NCBI RefSeq assembly: GCF_021462225.1
Contig: NC_061804.1
Coordinates: 6,370,740-6,434,739, forward strand
Direction: 5' to 3'
Origin: Girardinichthys multiradiatus
Lineage: Eukaryota > Chordata > Actinopteri > Cyprinodontiformes > Goodeidae
Length of the DNA stretch: 64,000 nt
Of this stretch, positions 43,501 to 57,045 are shown in pieces. How positions within the stretch are numbered: position 1 is the first letter of the stretch; each line of letters starts with the position of its first letter. The translations under genes were made by a program, and so were the position numbers. The notes below the pieces were generated by a model. That model was not told the origin of the DNA and made no database searches. It saw only the letters and a list, made by a program, of their open reading frames with translations.

Positions 43501-43837
43501 TCTACTTTACTCTCCTTTGGGTAAAAGGCAAGAACGTGCATTTGAAGTAAATATTAAAACTTCAGTGTAAGTACTTGTCTATGTAATTCCTCTTTATGCA
43601 ACTGACTTATAAAAAAAATCTAAATTCGTAGACATATTTAAACTTTGAAAAAAGTAACACAATAGTTACTTTCCCTCTTAACAGGTTACTTTTATAGTGG
43701 AGTAGTTCAGTTACCACCTGAGTTACTTTTTGGGAGAAGTAACTAGTAACTATAACTTTGTTTAAAGTAACATAACCAACAATGGATATAATGTTTCTTA
43801 TTTTAGGTTGAAAGTTGAAATAAAAGTGGATCTGAAG

Positions 43838-44090
43838 ATCAGTTCAGTTAAGTTTTATTGTCCCACAAATTGTAATTTGCTGTACAGTCAGCAGTTTAAC
43901 ACAGAAATAACATACCGTATCAAAGAAAATGATCACATGCTGGAAGTTATCAGTCTAACAGCAGTGACAACGAAATATTTCCGCAGCCTATCTGTTTTAC
44001 AGAGTGGCATTCTATATCTCTATCCTGATGGCAAAAATTTAAATCCAGCCCAAAGTGGATGATCAGGATTGGATATAATATCATATGATA
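43838..44090 (-). pseudogene. LINE C-terminal fragment (Rex1/L2-like, minus)
   Basis: On the minus strand this encodes a degraded end of ORF2, a Gly-Arg-Arg-Tyr-like basic patch followed by hydrophobic residues. The 3' terminus reads TTTATTGTCCCACAAATTG on the plus strand, a common fish LINE end. Confidence 0.55.
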
Positions 44091-44523
44091 TGATAGATTG
44101 CTTTCTTTAATGATCTAATATTATACAGGTCAATAAGATTGTCATGGAGATGAACACTGAAACACAAACCCTGTTCCAAAATAATGTCTCAATAAGGTTG
44201 CATTAGCACTCAGTCTAATGCAATCCCAAATAACCACGAGGTTAGTCAGAACAATCCAGATAATGTTTTTGGACAAAAAATACATTAATTTAGTTTTCCA
44301 AATTCAAAACTACAAACATTACAGGGCTACTGAACTTTCAGATCAGCAAACAGTGTTTATAGTGTTTATAGGTTGCCTTGGGAGACTGCCTTTTGTCAAA
44401 CAATGTTGGTTTGAAGATGTGGTATATGATTGGAGTTGTGTGACTATTTGCAAATTAAATAGGAAAGACCAATAATATGGAAAACACCAGAAGAAGTCTG
44501 ATGCTTTGTCTTTGCAGTTACAG

Positions 44524-46565
44524 AGAATCAGAATCAGCTTTATTGCCAAGTTCGTACATACAAACAAGGAATTTGACTCCGGTACACTTTGATCTCTGGT
44601 TTTTGTTTTTGCATTACAGAATATACATATATACAATATACAAATATACACATATATAAATAAAAAGGTGCATTTGCAACATCTGTATGCTGTTTTTTGG
44701 TACACTATTGAATGTTCAACAGAGAAACAGCCTGGGGGAAGAAACTGTCTCTGTGGCGGCTGGTTTTAGTGAACAGTGCTCTGTAGCGGCGGCCTGAAGG
44801 TAAAACTCTAAACAGTTTATGTGCAGGGTGTGTGGGGTCTGCAGACATTTTTGCAGCTCTTTTCCTGACCCTAGACTTGTATAAGTCCTGGATGGAGGGA
44901 AGGTCAGCTCTGATTATTCTCTCTGCAGTCCTGATTATTCGTTGCAGTCTGGACCTGTCCTGTTTTGTGGATGAGCCAAACCACACTGAGATGGATGAAG
45001 ACAGGACAGACTGAATGATGGCAGTGTAGAAGATGACCAGCAGCTCCTGTGGAAGGTTGAACTTCTTGAGTTGCCTCAGGAAGTACAGTCTCTGCTGGGC
45101 CTTCTTTCGAACAGTGTCTATGTGTGAAGACCATCTCAGGTCCTCAGAGATGGTGGTTCCTAGGAACCTGAAGTGGTCCACAGCTGCTACGGTGTTGTTG
45201 AGGATGTTGAGGGGGGTGTATGGGGTGGTGTTCTCCGAAAGTCTACCACCATTTCCACAGTCTTGAGTGGGTTGAGTTCCAGGTAGTTCTGACAACACCA
45301 GTGGACCAGCCGATCCAAACTCCAGTCTGTATGCAGACTCATCACCGTCCTGTATCAGACCAATGACAGTGGTGTCGTCTGCAAACTTCAGGAGTTTCAC
45401 GGATGAGTTCGCTGAGGTGCAGTCATTTGTGTACTGGGAGAAGAGGAGTGGGGAGAGAACACACCACTGGGGGGCACCAGTACTTATAGATCTGATTCGG
45501 GAGAAGATGCTCCCCAGTCTCCCTGCTGCTGTCGGTCCGTCAGGAAGCTGTTGATCCACTGACAGGTGGAGGCTGGGACGTTGAGCTGGGTGAGCTTCTG
45601 GTGGAGGATGTCTGGTATGATGGTGTTGAAGGCCGAGCTGAAGTCTATAAACAGGATCATGGCGTACGTCCCTGGGTGGTCGAGGTGTTGCAGGATGAAG
45701 TGTAGACCTAAGTTAACAGCATCATCTGCTGACCTGTTTGCTCGGTAAGCAAACTGCAGGGGGTCCAGCAGGGGGCCTGTGATGTCTTTCAGGTGCTTCA
45801 ACACCAGCCGCTCAAAGGACTTCATGATCACAGACGTCAGGGCTACAGGCCTGTAGTCATTTAATCCTAGGATGGTGGGTTTCTTGGGCACAAGGATGAT
45901 GGTGGATTGTTTGAGGCAGGAGGGGACCTCACACGTCTACAGTGACTTGTTGAAGATCCGGGTGAAAATCGGAGCAAGTTGATTTGTACAGGCTTTCATG
46001 CATGATGGGGAGATGTTATCAGGTCCTCCAGCTTTCTTTGTTTTCATGCGTTGAAAGAGCCTATTTACATCTTCCTCTGAGATCTTTAGTGCAGGCGGAG
46101 GATCTGAAGGCAAGAGGTTGGTAGCTTTGTGGGAAGAACTTGTTCCTGAATGGGATGTGGAGGAGATGATTTGAGGCGTGAACGGCTTCCTGTCATGTCT
46201 GCAGTAGAAGCCATTCAGATGGTTCGCCAGGCGAGGATTCTGTTTAGGAATGGTGGGGGGGCTCCTGTAGGGGTCAGGTTTCTCAGACCAGTCCATACAG
46301 CTGAAGTGTCACCAGTAGAAAGGCTGTTCTTCAGCTTCTCACTGTAGCTTCTCTTGGCTGCTTTGATCTCCTTTGTTATTCTGTTCCCGGCCTGCTTGTA
46401 CCGCGCCCAATCTCCACTGCTGTGAGCTTCTTCCTTTTCCCTGCGCAGATTCCTGAGGTGTGGAGTAAACCATGGCTTGTTGTTCCCAAAGGTGCAGAAG
46501 GTCTTGGTCTGCACACACATGTCCTCACAGAAGCTGATGCATGATGTCACCACATCAGGTTTAAG
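44524..46565 (-). mobile_element. 5'-truncated L2-like LINE (about 2 kb, minus)
   Basis: The 3' end at 44524 reads, on the minus strand, AATAAAGCTGATTCTGATTC, the usual L2-type tail. ORF2 runs leftwards from 46553 to 44705. The 5' end is truncated near 46565 inside the endonuclease-RT linker, so the endonuclease and ORF1 are missing. No target duplication was identified. Confidence 0.88.
44705..46553 (-). pseudogene. LINE ORF2 reverse transcriptase, three frame breaks
   Basis: Minus-strand pieces are 46215-46553 and 45937-46296 (linker and RT start, with the KAGGPDNISP patch), 45484-45891 (fingers and palm, with the catalytic [11 protein letters not shown] motif A) and 44705-45559 (FADD active site, then thumb and C-terminal domain ending in the SFFPQAVSLLN patch). 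Order and motifs match L2/CR1-type RT. It uses target-primed reverse transcription to copy the element. Frameshifts near 45520, 45910 and 46250 inactivate it. All catalytic Asp residues are readable. Confidence 0.88.
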
Positions 46566-46719
46566 TCTTTTAGATGACTCATTGGAGTCATCTAAATTTA
46601 ATCACAGTGTTTGTGCCTATGAGTAGTCACTTTATCACTGCCATGTTTGCCGCTCTAAACTTTATGACCATAAAATGCAACATAAAGGTTAAAAAAATAA
46701 ATAAAAATGAAGAAGAAAG

Positions 46720-46785
46720 TCCCCGCAACCCACTATGGAAGAAGTGGTATAGATAATGACTGAATGACTGACTGAAGAAGAAAGT
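46720..46785 (+). repeat. Tail of dispersed repeat R3
   Basis: CAACCCACTATGGAAGAAG followed by GACTGAATGACTGACTGA equals the end of the repeat at 58224-58480. Confidence 0.6.
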
Positions 46786-46789
46786 AGGC

Positions 46790-49700
46790 TACTGTCGATG
46801 GTGTTTAGAAATGGCAGTGAGTAGTTCAGGCCTGACCCAGATGGTCATGATATGCCTGTTCTGAGTGTATATGTGGGTTAAAAGGCATCCAAAATGAATA
46901 CACAGTATTCAATCCCCTGGGTATGCTAAACTGACCATGCCATTGGATGAGCACAGGACTCAACATAGAACAGCAGGATAAATGACCAACAGGTAAAGTG
47001 ACACACAGGGATATATACTCTGCAGTGTTGAGCTGCAGGCTTACAGTCACTACCTGGCAAGGCCAAATAGAGGTGGAAAGAGAATTATTCAGTAGAGTTG
47101 TCTGAATGTCTAATGCTGTACAGAGAACTCAGCCTGAAGGGAAGCAGAAAAAAAAAACGTATATGTGCCATATAACTGACCTTCACAAAGAGATAAGTGC
47201 TTACATTCCAGCATAGGAAAAACAACACAGTTTTGTACGAAGTTTGGGTAAAACTGACTTGATTGCTTTCTGAACAAATATACATTCATGAATTTATTAT
47301 TATTAGTTATGCTGCCACAAGTGACAAAAACCAATGAGATTTCTGTCCAATACAGGCTTTTTTATCTGTAAAACATCTCCAACCTGTATTTTTGGTCCCA
47401 TATTTCAAAGACGTCTTGCATCAGTAATACGATATTCTTAGATCGTTGGTCCTGTAATAGAGGTGGTTTATGTAGACATTGCCCCAACATGTGCACACCA
47501 AAAGGCCTGCACTTTTTAACAATGATGTTAAGAAAGTTTCCAGTTTACACAGCAATTCACCAAGGGTTCATATTTAGGTCAGACTCCGATCATTTTTACA
47601 GAGAGTCTGTCTAATTATATGATTTAGTGGTTTTACCATCAATTAGTACTTTAATTAGTTAATAAGTGACATTATTAGTACTTTAAATATTAATTGCTAC
47701 TTCACTCATTGACAAAATGGTAAAAACCTTGGAAAGAGACAGAATTTGAAACACATGCTGATTTAGCATGTCTAGAATAACCACTAGAGGGTGTAAACTG
47801 TGGCATACAGAAGTTTTAGCTGCCAAACTCTGACCCCATGGTGGAACCAATGGGTAAATGAAGCCACATGTTGTCATCCTATGCTGTGATGTAAAGAGTA
47901 CGGCACATTCACCTACCATCTGCACAATACAACCACCTAGTGTCCTGCAAACTTAAAGTGTGACTCCTTCTAAATTACATGTAATCCTCACAATGTCACC
48001 AATTGTGACCTCTTTGTTCCCACATGTTTAGGATCCATGCAAATCAAATCATCAAATAGGTAACCATGATTTGAAAAATGCCCTTGTGTGAACCAGATTT
48101 TGTCCTTTGACACCAAAAGTGTTTTATTTTTACCAGCTTACTGAGAGGACCTTTTTTAAGAGGATTATTAAAGGAAGTATTAAAAGGTAAAGTCTTGCCT
48201 GCTGTAGACAATTAAAGAAAACAGAAATCCTTGATATGTCTTTACTTACCTTGGCTCTAATCACATTCTTCACTGTACATTGAAGGAGACAACCAGTTTA
48301 TTCAAGGTGCACTCTAGAAAGTTTCTTTGAATAAAGTTAAGCAACTTCAGCTTGTAAAATATTTAACAGATGGGTTATTCCCTCAAGTGTCTGTCACACA
48401 AAACCGTCTAAACCTGCTTACCTCATGCTCATTTCCCCAGCTGCTCAGCAGGTTTCCTATCTTCTCTCTCTCCTCAGTTTCATCCATTTTAAACACTTTC
48501 AGTGTTTGCCATATGTACCAATATGGCCTATCAACAAACTGAGGCAGTGTGTATTCTTAGTTGTTTGTCAGAATCAATACTCATCTCATTGTGGACTCTC
48601 TGAGGAGGATTTGAAGAGAGTGCTGCATGCTGCAGAAGAATAAGATTGTCTTTACTTAGTGAGTTTAATTCAGTCTTTAGAGATCATAACCAGTGTTTTA
48701 TTTCTTGCAGTAGCATTGGAAAATAAGCAGACACTGAATAAATTAATTCATGAATAGTTACCTCCTCATTTAAAAAGGTCTTAGACTACATGACAGTCAT
48801 TAGTAGACACATTATTTTTATGCTCTAGTAAGCTCTAGTCTTTGGGTTGATAAAGTGAGTTATTATATCATTAACCTATGTTAAATATTTTTAAAAACAT
48901 CATCAGCCTTGCAAAACTATATGCAGCAAAATAAATTCAGTCCTCTAAAGCACATATTTGGGTAAAGGGTAATATACTGCTCACCTGGTAAACATTTGCT
49001 TTTAATAGCATTGTCTTTTTTTGCATTGATTAAATTATTTTGGAAAAAGCTCTAAGCAGCATGATAAAATTATTAGTCATTTTATGAACCATTACCCAAG
49101 CATAATGCGAAATAATTCAGTGCACCTTGCTGCTCTATTATCTCACTTTTTTCTGAAGGAAATGCAACTACATTTTAATAGGTTTCCAAAGGCCCCTGCA
49201 TTAAGCAAATTCTTCTCTTTTCAAACCAAAAATGCCAGAATATAAGTGGTTTAAATTTATATACTCCTACCCAGTCATACTGACCACTCAGGAATGAAAG
49301 ATTAGGCTGTTGTTGTGAAAACAAGTAAATGTAGACAGTTTTACAATTACAAAAGGCATGTTTTTCAAATGAGGTGAATGTGTGTCTGTGTTGACCTCAT
49401 AAGTTAGTCAATTTCCTCCCTGGGAGGTTAATGGACCTAATATGAAAGAACGTTTCTCATGAAAGAAAAGGTGTGGGATATCAATTGTTTAAAAAATTGG
49501 AGCACTAAAACTAAACTCCTCATGGAGATGTTGGCTGCTGCTGTGACTAATATCCATGGTGGCAAACGTTCATCCTGTCTTGTGATTTGCTGAGTTCAGT
49601 GAGCCAGGGGACGTGTGACAGATCTGCTCTTCTACTAACCTTTCAGCTGAATAATTACCGCTAACATGCTTCTCCACTGGGTTTTCCTGCCATAAACGGC

Positions 49701-50440
49701 CTCTCTGTCTCACACTAATAGAAAATTACAGCTGTGGCAGTGTGGCAGCAGTAAGCTCGGGTCACAGGGGACTCGGATGGACGTATTCAGGTCAGTTACT
49801 GTCTGAGGAGGAAGAAGAAGGGCCTTGAGGAGGTGCAACCATGAAGAGATTTTTTACAGTTGTTCCTAACATGTCCTGTTTATCCAAAGTGTCCTTTTTC
49901 CACCAGAGATTTCTATAATGTAAAACCAGAATTTTCACACAGTCTATCAGAGGCCTGGTAGATGGAGACTGACAACACAAACTACCATAAACTTAAAATC
50001 ACAATTCCAACTGCATTTGTCTTTTTACCTTTGGAAGGAAGTAGAAATAAGGCAAACATTAACATCCAAACTGAGATTTCAACAGGAACAATTCTTGCTG
50101 TGCCACACAACGCAACAGACATCAAAACATTGAATTTCTTCCAATCATTTTAAAGGCTTTTTTATTCTGTGAAACGTTCGATTGGCAAATAAATATGTCT
50201 GTACAAAAAGTACATGAAGCCCTGTTAAATGCTTAAAATGCAGTAAAAATTCTGTCTCCTCAAGTTTACTCCTGCCATCAGTTATAGAGAATCTAAATAA
50301 CCGGAAATAATGTTCAGCTGTTCTAGTTGGATATTGCTGACATTTATTTCAACCGGTAACACAATAATGCACAGACTCCAGTCCAGTAGGTGGCAGTAAT
50401 GCCTATAACATCAGTCTGACAGCCATGAAGATGAAGAACA
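46790..50440. other. Unassigned sequence (3.6 kb)
   Basis: No mobile element or coding frame was recognised. The segment 49540-49760 is locally less AT-rich and may be a conserved or regulatory stretch, but nothing specific can be read. Confidence 0.4.
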
Positions 50441-50444
50441 TTAC

Positions 50445-50660
50445 GGACAACCCTGAGCATCCTCTTCATCATACAACAACAGTCCGTCTTCACTCAGAGG
50501 GTTCTTCAGATCTGTTGTAATGCAGACTGCTACAGGAAATCTTTCCTGCCCACAGCCATCAGCATCCACAACAACTCTTTGAAGAAACTTGCATGAGTTA
50601 CCAAAATGTTTAGTTTTCCTTTGGGATCACTAAAATATTTTTTAATGGAACTGAATTGAA
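50445..50660 (+). pseudogene. LINE 3' end fragment (Rex1-like, plus)
   Basis: The plus strand encodes the degraded C-terminus of ORF2 (a CYRKSFLPTAISI patch at about 50527-50570), followed by a short untranslated region and an ATTGAATGAA tail. Confidence 0.7.
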
Positions 50661-51118
50661 TGAAGAAGATGCAGAGGATGTATTGAGTACCACATCACTT
50701 CAAGTCTATGGTATACCTTTCATGTTGCTGCAAACATGGAATCTACTGTTAGCCACCACAGTGCTGGTACAAGTTCAGAATCAAAATAAATAAGTCTGAT
50801 GTGACTGTTTAAGATCAAGCAAATGTCTATTTAATGATTCAGTTGTCAACCAGAATTAGTTTGATTTGAAATTTCTGTTACTGTGTCAAACATTGCTATC
50901 TATTAAAAATGCAGTTAAAATGTGACATGAGACATTCTAATAAGGTGAGAAAAGAGACAACTGGCTTGGCTACTCTGCTAGTATTTATTTTCTTTCTTAT
51001 ATCTTTACTTTATATCTTCTCTTTGGTTGATTTTGTAGCATCCAGACCCTGGGTGAAACATGTTTGGAAAAACTAATTTACATAAAGGATGTTGTAATGA
51101 AGTAGAGATTGTTGGATA
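50661..51118. other. Unassigned sequence
   Basis: Nothing recognised. Confidence 0.4.
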
Positions 51119-51119
51119 A

Positions 51120-51395
51120 AAGAAAGTCAGTCATTTTCTACCGCTTCTTCCATAGTTAGTCATTGGGAAGCTGGTGTCTCTCTCCAGCAGTCTATGGGCG
51201 GGAGGTGGGGTACATCACAGGGCAACACAGACACACACAGGACAAACAACCAAGCACACACTTATTCACACCTAAGGGCAATTTAGAGAAACCAATTAAC
51301 CTAACAGTCTTGTTTTTGGACTGTGGGAGGAAGCTGGAGTACCCGGAGAGAACCCACGCATGCACAAAGAGAACATGCAAACTTCATGCAGAAAA
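51120..51395 (-). repeat. Dispersed repeat R3, copy 1 (minus)
   Basis: Reverse complement of the sequence at 58224-58480, sharing the blocks around GGACTGTGGGAGGAAGC (51317) and TCTCCAGCAGTCTATGGGCG (51181). Confidence 0.75.
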
Positions 51396-52380
51396 TCAAT
51401 CAAATATATTCATTTTATTTGTCTCATATCTTTAAATATCTATCAAAAAGGTAAATTGTCTTTATCACAGAGCCTTAATTCCTTGAAGGGAATAACAGGA
51501 ATACATTTTTAAAATATGTTTTCTCTCAGAATCACAATATTACCACTTCAATTGTACACCAAATGATAGCATGTATTCACTAAAAGACCCAGAATTCATT
51601 CATAATTAGATTATCCATAATCACACAAATATGATTAATCCCTTTAAAAAACAAAGAGGAGTGAAAGTTCCAAGTTTCTTTAGCTTATGAAGAACCTCTA
51701 AACCTGATCACATGGTCTCTCTACGAGGAAAGGTAACTCATAGTTCACTTGCATCATGTAGATTTTCTAAATAATTAGCTCAACTTTTGGAGAACTTCTC
51801 AGTTATCTAGCCTGAGTCATTTTACCCGTAAATTTGAATGTTCTGTTCTTCAACTCAAGATCATCTTTCCATGAAGCATTGGAGGTTTTTTCTTCAGTAC
51901 ATCATATGTTTCATTTGTCATTTATCTAAGGACATAAATGACTAAAAGCTAATTCACCTTTTTTGACAACAAAAAAAAACAGGGAAAACAAAATACCTAT
52001 TAGATAAAATTAAACTTGACTCATTTTTTCTCCAGTCTGGGGGGGACTGAAAATGTTACTCCTCTGAAGGGGGGCTGGTTTGTAAAGTGTGGTCTAAAGA
52101 TGCCATCCCTAAACTTTTCAGATTCCTCCAACTTGTAAAATCAGCATCTGAGTACATTGCTCCAAAACTTTTTACATCTTATACAATTAAACCACAGATG
52201 TGATGGCAATGAGAATATGAAAATACATTTTAAAAATAGATGTAGAACAAATGCATTTCAGCTATTGCTATGCACAAAAAAAAAACAAAAAACATATGGA
52301 CCTGAAAGAAACCAAACCGCAGTTCAAAAGAAAGGCAGAGGGAAATGTATCAACTTCTTATCAGAGCTAAAATGAATAAA
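51396..52380. other. Unassigned sequence
   Basis: Nothing recognised. Confidence 0.4.
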
Positions 52381-52384
52381 GAGA

Positions 52385-52765
52385 AATGGAACATAGGGCT
52401 GCAAGGTGGGTTTGTAGTATTGTTGCTTTGCAGCTAGAGAGTCCTGGGATCGACTCCTGCCCCAGGGTCTTTCAGCATGTAGTTTGCATGTTCTCCCCAT
52501 GCATGGGTTCTCTCTCTGTACTCCAGCTTCCTCCCACAGTCCAAAAACATGACTGCTAAGTTAATAGGTTTCTCTCAATTGCCATTAGGTATGAATGGGT
52601 GTATGGATTGTTGTTTGTCCTATGTGTCTGTGTTGCCCTGCGATGGACTGGTTACCTGTCCTAGGTGTACCCTGCCTCTCGCCTGTAGACCGCTGGAGAT
52701 AGGCACCAGCTCCTCTGCAACCCTGTACGGAAGAAGCAGGTATAGAAAATGGATGGATGGAACAT
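52385..52765 (+). repeat. Dispersed repeat R3, copy 2 (plus)
   Basis: The longest copy in the window, with the 5' part that mentions TCCTGGGATCGACTCCTG (52441) and a (GGAT)n-like tail at 52750-52762. It is a very common fish repeat; its 3' tail suggests retroposition. Confidence 0.75.
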
Positions 52766-52874
52766 AATGAAATGAAGGATCTGGTTAAAAAAAAGAGAAA
52801 CTGGGATCATTGCAAATGAACACCAGATATGTTGGGCAGTAGAAGACAAAGATGAAAGAGACAAAGGGGATTGT

Positions 52875-52945
52875 TTACAGTGTTTTAATTCAGTTTATCT
52901 ACATGGCACCAATTTACAGCACATTTTCTCTCAAGACATTTAAAA
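52875..52945 (-). repeat. LINE 3' terminal fragment (minus)
   Basis: Reverse complement of the terminus seen at 41590-41640 (AATTCAGTTTATCTACATGGCACCAATT). Confidence 0.55.
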
Positions 52946-53019
52946 AAAACAACCAGATCCAGTTTACACACAGAAATATATCAACCTGCTATGAATCAGA
53001 AAAAGGCAGACCCAAGATT

Positions 53020-53720
53020 CAGCCAGACAGTACTGAAAGTTTAAAAGGTTTATTCAGCCACAGGAAAACGTCACAGGTAACACTCCTCACAGCTTCCAGG
53101 AATCACTGAGGCAGAAAGAGGGATTAGTGACTTGTAGTCTCTCCAGATTTTGCAGGGATCAGAAAAGCCACTAACCTGTTTTTGTCTTGAGTGGAACTTG
53201 AAACACAGAGGGGAAACTTCAGTGGGTGGCAGGCAGTGATCTCCACAGCACAGGTAAGAGGTGACTCCAGGCTGAATGATCCGAGGGCTAGGCTGGCTCA
53301 ATAATCCAAGGACAGAAACAGGGTCAACGATCGGAACAAGAGGCGTCAGACAAGGGGCAGGCAGAGGCATAAACCAGATGCAGGAAACAGGGTCGACAAC
53401 CAAAATCCAAATAGTCCGACAGGGAGCAGGCAGAGGCATAAATCCAAAAGGCAAGGCAAGGTCAAGAACAATGATCAGATAGGAAGGAACGCTGGATATC
53501 TACTCAAACAATGGCTTTCAAAAATCTGGCACCATCTGCTTGTCAGAGTCAGTATATATCAGGGAAGACACAGGTGCTTGGCATTCCACAGATTGCACTA
53601 CACTGCAGCAGCCACCAGGTGCATCTAATCTGCTGATTGCAGCCAGGGAGACAAGGTAGAGCAGACGTGCCAGAATCAGAACACAACCTGACCCAATCAC
53701 AGACAGGTTCAAAGTCAATT
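53020..53720 (-). repeat. Dispersed repeat with an internal 70-bp tandem duplication
   Basis: A purine-rich block on the plus strand. Two consecutive units (about 53311-53380 and 53381-53450) share CAGAAACAGGGTC/CAGGAAACAGGGTC starts and a GGGGCAGGCAGAGGCATAAA or GGAGCAGGCAGAGGCATAAA centre. Related in character to 57510-58040 in the other orientation. Class unknown. Confidence 0.5.
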
Positions 53721-54835
53721 ACATACATTCTGTTTCGATCCTAATTGTAAAACAGTTCAGTTTATTGTTCAAATAGGTAAAAAGTTTTCTATCTCAGGAA
53801 ATCCAGTCGATTACATGAAGTCATTACATTTTATCAATCCCTTCTCCTTAACATGCATATGGTGACAGTGGAAAATTGATTGCAATACGTTAAATTTGCA
53901 ACATACATGTGGTGAGAGTGGAATGGAAAAGTACCTTGTAGCACAAATAGACATTTTCTCTTCAGCTTTGGAGGGGTTAAATTGGGTCTTCTTTACTTTT
54001 ATCCTTCTTAACTGAGCAGGAACAAATTTATTTAAAGGGTTTAGAAATCAAACCCTATTCCAGTCTTTATCTTTAAGTTAAACTCCAGATCCCTGTAAAA
54101 TCTTTTAGAGAAAAGTTTCAAGATTTTCACCTCCTTGTTAATGGTGTAAAAAACTCTCCAAGTGTGGACTACAGAGTTAATGCAACGATTTGCTCTGCTT
54201 GTTATCTTCTGTACATATCTTCTGATCTGTTCACGGACAATTTTCTCACCGCAGTAGATGAGCTAACAAGATCCTGTCTTCATTGTTGTTTCACATGCAG
54301 CTTCAGCTCTCTAATACTCGCTTACAGTGACGGTATTTTCTTTCATGCATGTTTCCTCTTTCTTTTCTCTAAGTTGGGATCTGTCATTTTGTACCAAAAC
54401 CTTTCTATTTTAGTTTCAACAATAATTCTCTGTAGGCTTTTGTAGTTGTGATATTATTCAGAGAATGGAAGTGGTTTTCTCACAGGAAAAACTGGACCTT
54501 TTATTATAATCTGAACAACATAAAAGCATCATTACCTCACCTTAACTTTACATCACCTTTACTTTTGGAGTTAGATGCTCAAATACAAAACAGAATTTAC
54601 TTATAGGTGTCATATTTTGAACCATACATTTTTGTTTTAAAAGCAATAAAAATTTATAATATGATGAAACTCCTTTTATAAAAAAGAAAAAAAACTGCTG
54701 CAAAATAGACAATGTTTTTTATTTACCAATATTGTAATTGTTTTTTAAACATATTGCATATGATCACCGATCATATGCAAAGTTAAGTAGAATGAAATAC
54801 TGTCTGTGTATCCGGTATTTTCATTCATGAGCGGG
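53721..54835. other. Unassigned sequence
   Basis: A 93-codon hydrophobic frame (54164-54445, plus) has no recognisable family and no splice context. Nothing else is seen. Confidence 0.4.
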
Positions 54836-54839
54836 GAAA

Positions 54840-57045
54840 TTAAGGTGTAAGAGTTGCTGACATTTTCTCTCCGAAGCTCCGCAGAAGCAAAACTGTGTCG
54901 AAGAGATCCCCGGCAGAGAAGCTGTTTCTACAAGCCGAGTCTGAAGGAAGGACTACGGCTTGCACCACCATGTTACGGTAACGAACAGCCGCCAGCTCTC
55001 CGGAGCTAACGCTATTGTTCACAGAGTGAACGCAGAGGTTAGCTGAAAGCCAACCGCTTGTTGACTGTGGACGTTTATTCGAACTTCATCGCCCTTGGAC
55101 AACGTTTACTCACCATTGTCAGAGGTTAGGTTTGGGCAGATTAACAGATAGGTTTAGGATGAAATGATCTAAACGTTTTCATGTTATGAAGTTTTGTTTT
55201 GTGGAACCTGGCGATCTTTAGCGCTAGTAGGCTAGCTACGGCACACGCAGGTTCTGTGTTCTTTGTATGTTGTAAAGTTAAGATAAGCTTTATTTAAAGG
55301 GTGATTTTAAACAGAAGATCGCTCATAACGCTCCGTCCGCGCTTATGCATTTTAACCCTTTTATTAACCCTGGTATTTTAAAGGTATGTGTTGATTCTGG
55401 TGCTAAGCTATCCGCTTCTTGCTAGCTTAACTGCTAACGGTAAGAACACGTGTGTGCTAGCATTAAGGCTAGTCAACAGAAACGTTGTTGGTTTTCAAGC
55501 TAGTGAATAATAGTCCCTGAACATCATTTACTAGATTTGATAACTAAGTAAACACCATTAAGCCCAATTTCTCCAGAAAGATTTGGCTCTTTTCCAAAAT
55601 ACTCAATAATATTTCTTTCTCAATAAATAAAGGCAGTTAATTAGACACCGTTGAGAATTAGTCATCCAGGAGTTTCGTTTTATTCGGCAGATCATTATTT
55701 AAAACATTATTTTATTAAAATAATATAAACCTCGGATCGATGAAAGATGGTGAAAAAATCCCAAGAGGACTCTCTGATGTTGAGAAGTTCCTCTCTACTG
55801 AATGAGACCACAGGATTGTGGCCCGGGACCACAGTACTGTGGCTCGAAAAACATATAAACACACAAAATACACAAACAAAGAGAGAGCGAAGCTCCGAGG
55901 CGGCCATCGTCGGCGCCCTCAACACGTTCATACGAGGTTTGGTGTTTGGGCAGAGTAATAGGGAAAGATTTAGATTGAAATGATCCAAACGTTTTTCCTT
56001 TTATGAAGTTTTGGTTTTGTTTGTGTTGAACTCCGCTATTTTAGTGCTAGCAGGCTGTCTGCAGCACACGTGCTCAGGTTGTGTTCTGTGTTTGTGGGTT
56101 TTTAAAGTTAAGATAAACTTTATTTAAAGGGTGATTTTAAACACAGAAGATTGATCATAACGTGCCATTCGCGCTCATGCATTTTAACCCTTTTATTAAC
56201 GGTATTTTAAAGGTGTGTGTTTGATTCTGGTGCTAAGCTATGAGCTTCTTTTTTTAGCTTTCAATGCTAACAGGTAAGAACACATGTTTGCCTGCTAGGG
56301 AACATTTAACAGAAAGGTTGTTAGTTTTCAAGCTAGTGAATAATAGTCCCTAAACATTATTTTACTAAATTTGATAACTACGAAAACACCATTAAGCCCC
56401 ATTTCTCCAGAAAGATTTGGCTCTTTTCCAAAATACTCCCTTAATAATATTTCTTCAAATATTATTTCAATAAGTAAAGGCAGCTAATTAGACACCGTTG
56501 AGAAATGGTCATCCAGAAGGTTGGTTTTATTCAGCAAATCATTTTTTTAAATATTATTTTATTAAATAATATTTTATCTGATCTTGGTGGTCTAAAGGTT
56601 TGCTGATTATTGCCTAAGTTGGTTCCAAGACTAACTTAACTTCACTTCCAGATTCTTCAAGATAATCCTTGGTTCTCAAACATAAACATTGCATGGTAAT
56701 GTTGCATCACTCTTTTTGGTCATGATTTCTAATCATCTTTAATCAACTTGTTTATATTGTACATAGCCTATTAGTCTTCCCCATTCTTTAATTCTGCTTG
56801 GTAGTTTAGTTGGATTGTTTTAGCATAGTAAAGAGTTTGTTAATTGAAATATGTTTGACTTTGAGTTGACTTATTTTTGTTAATAAATTCTTGTATTTTA
56901 AGAAATTGTGTGAATTCATTCCATATATGTGCAGAGTTTATGCTGTTCAATAATGCCAGAGCTCGTCTCACACCTTTCTATTCTGTCCTAATACCATCGC
57001 CTTAATGGGGCTGGTATTCACAGGACAAACCTTAACAGACCGAAA
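54840..57045 (+). repeat. Repeat R1, copies 2 and 3 in tandem (plus)
   Basis: Two related blocks follow each other: 55128-55727 and 55921-56575. Both contain ATGAAATGATC-AAACGTTTT, AAGTTAAGATAA-CTTTATTTAAAGGGTGATTTTAAAC and TTTTAACCCTTTTATTAAC stretches. Only the second continues to the distal border (GGCTGGTATTCACAGGACAAACC, about 57005-57030). A GC-rich block precedes each copy (54870-55020, 55880-55935). No coding frame is shared. Confidence 0.6.
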
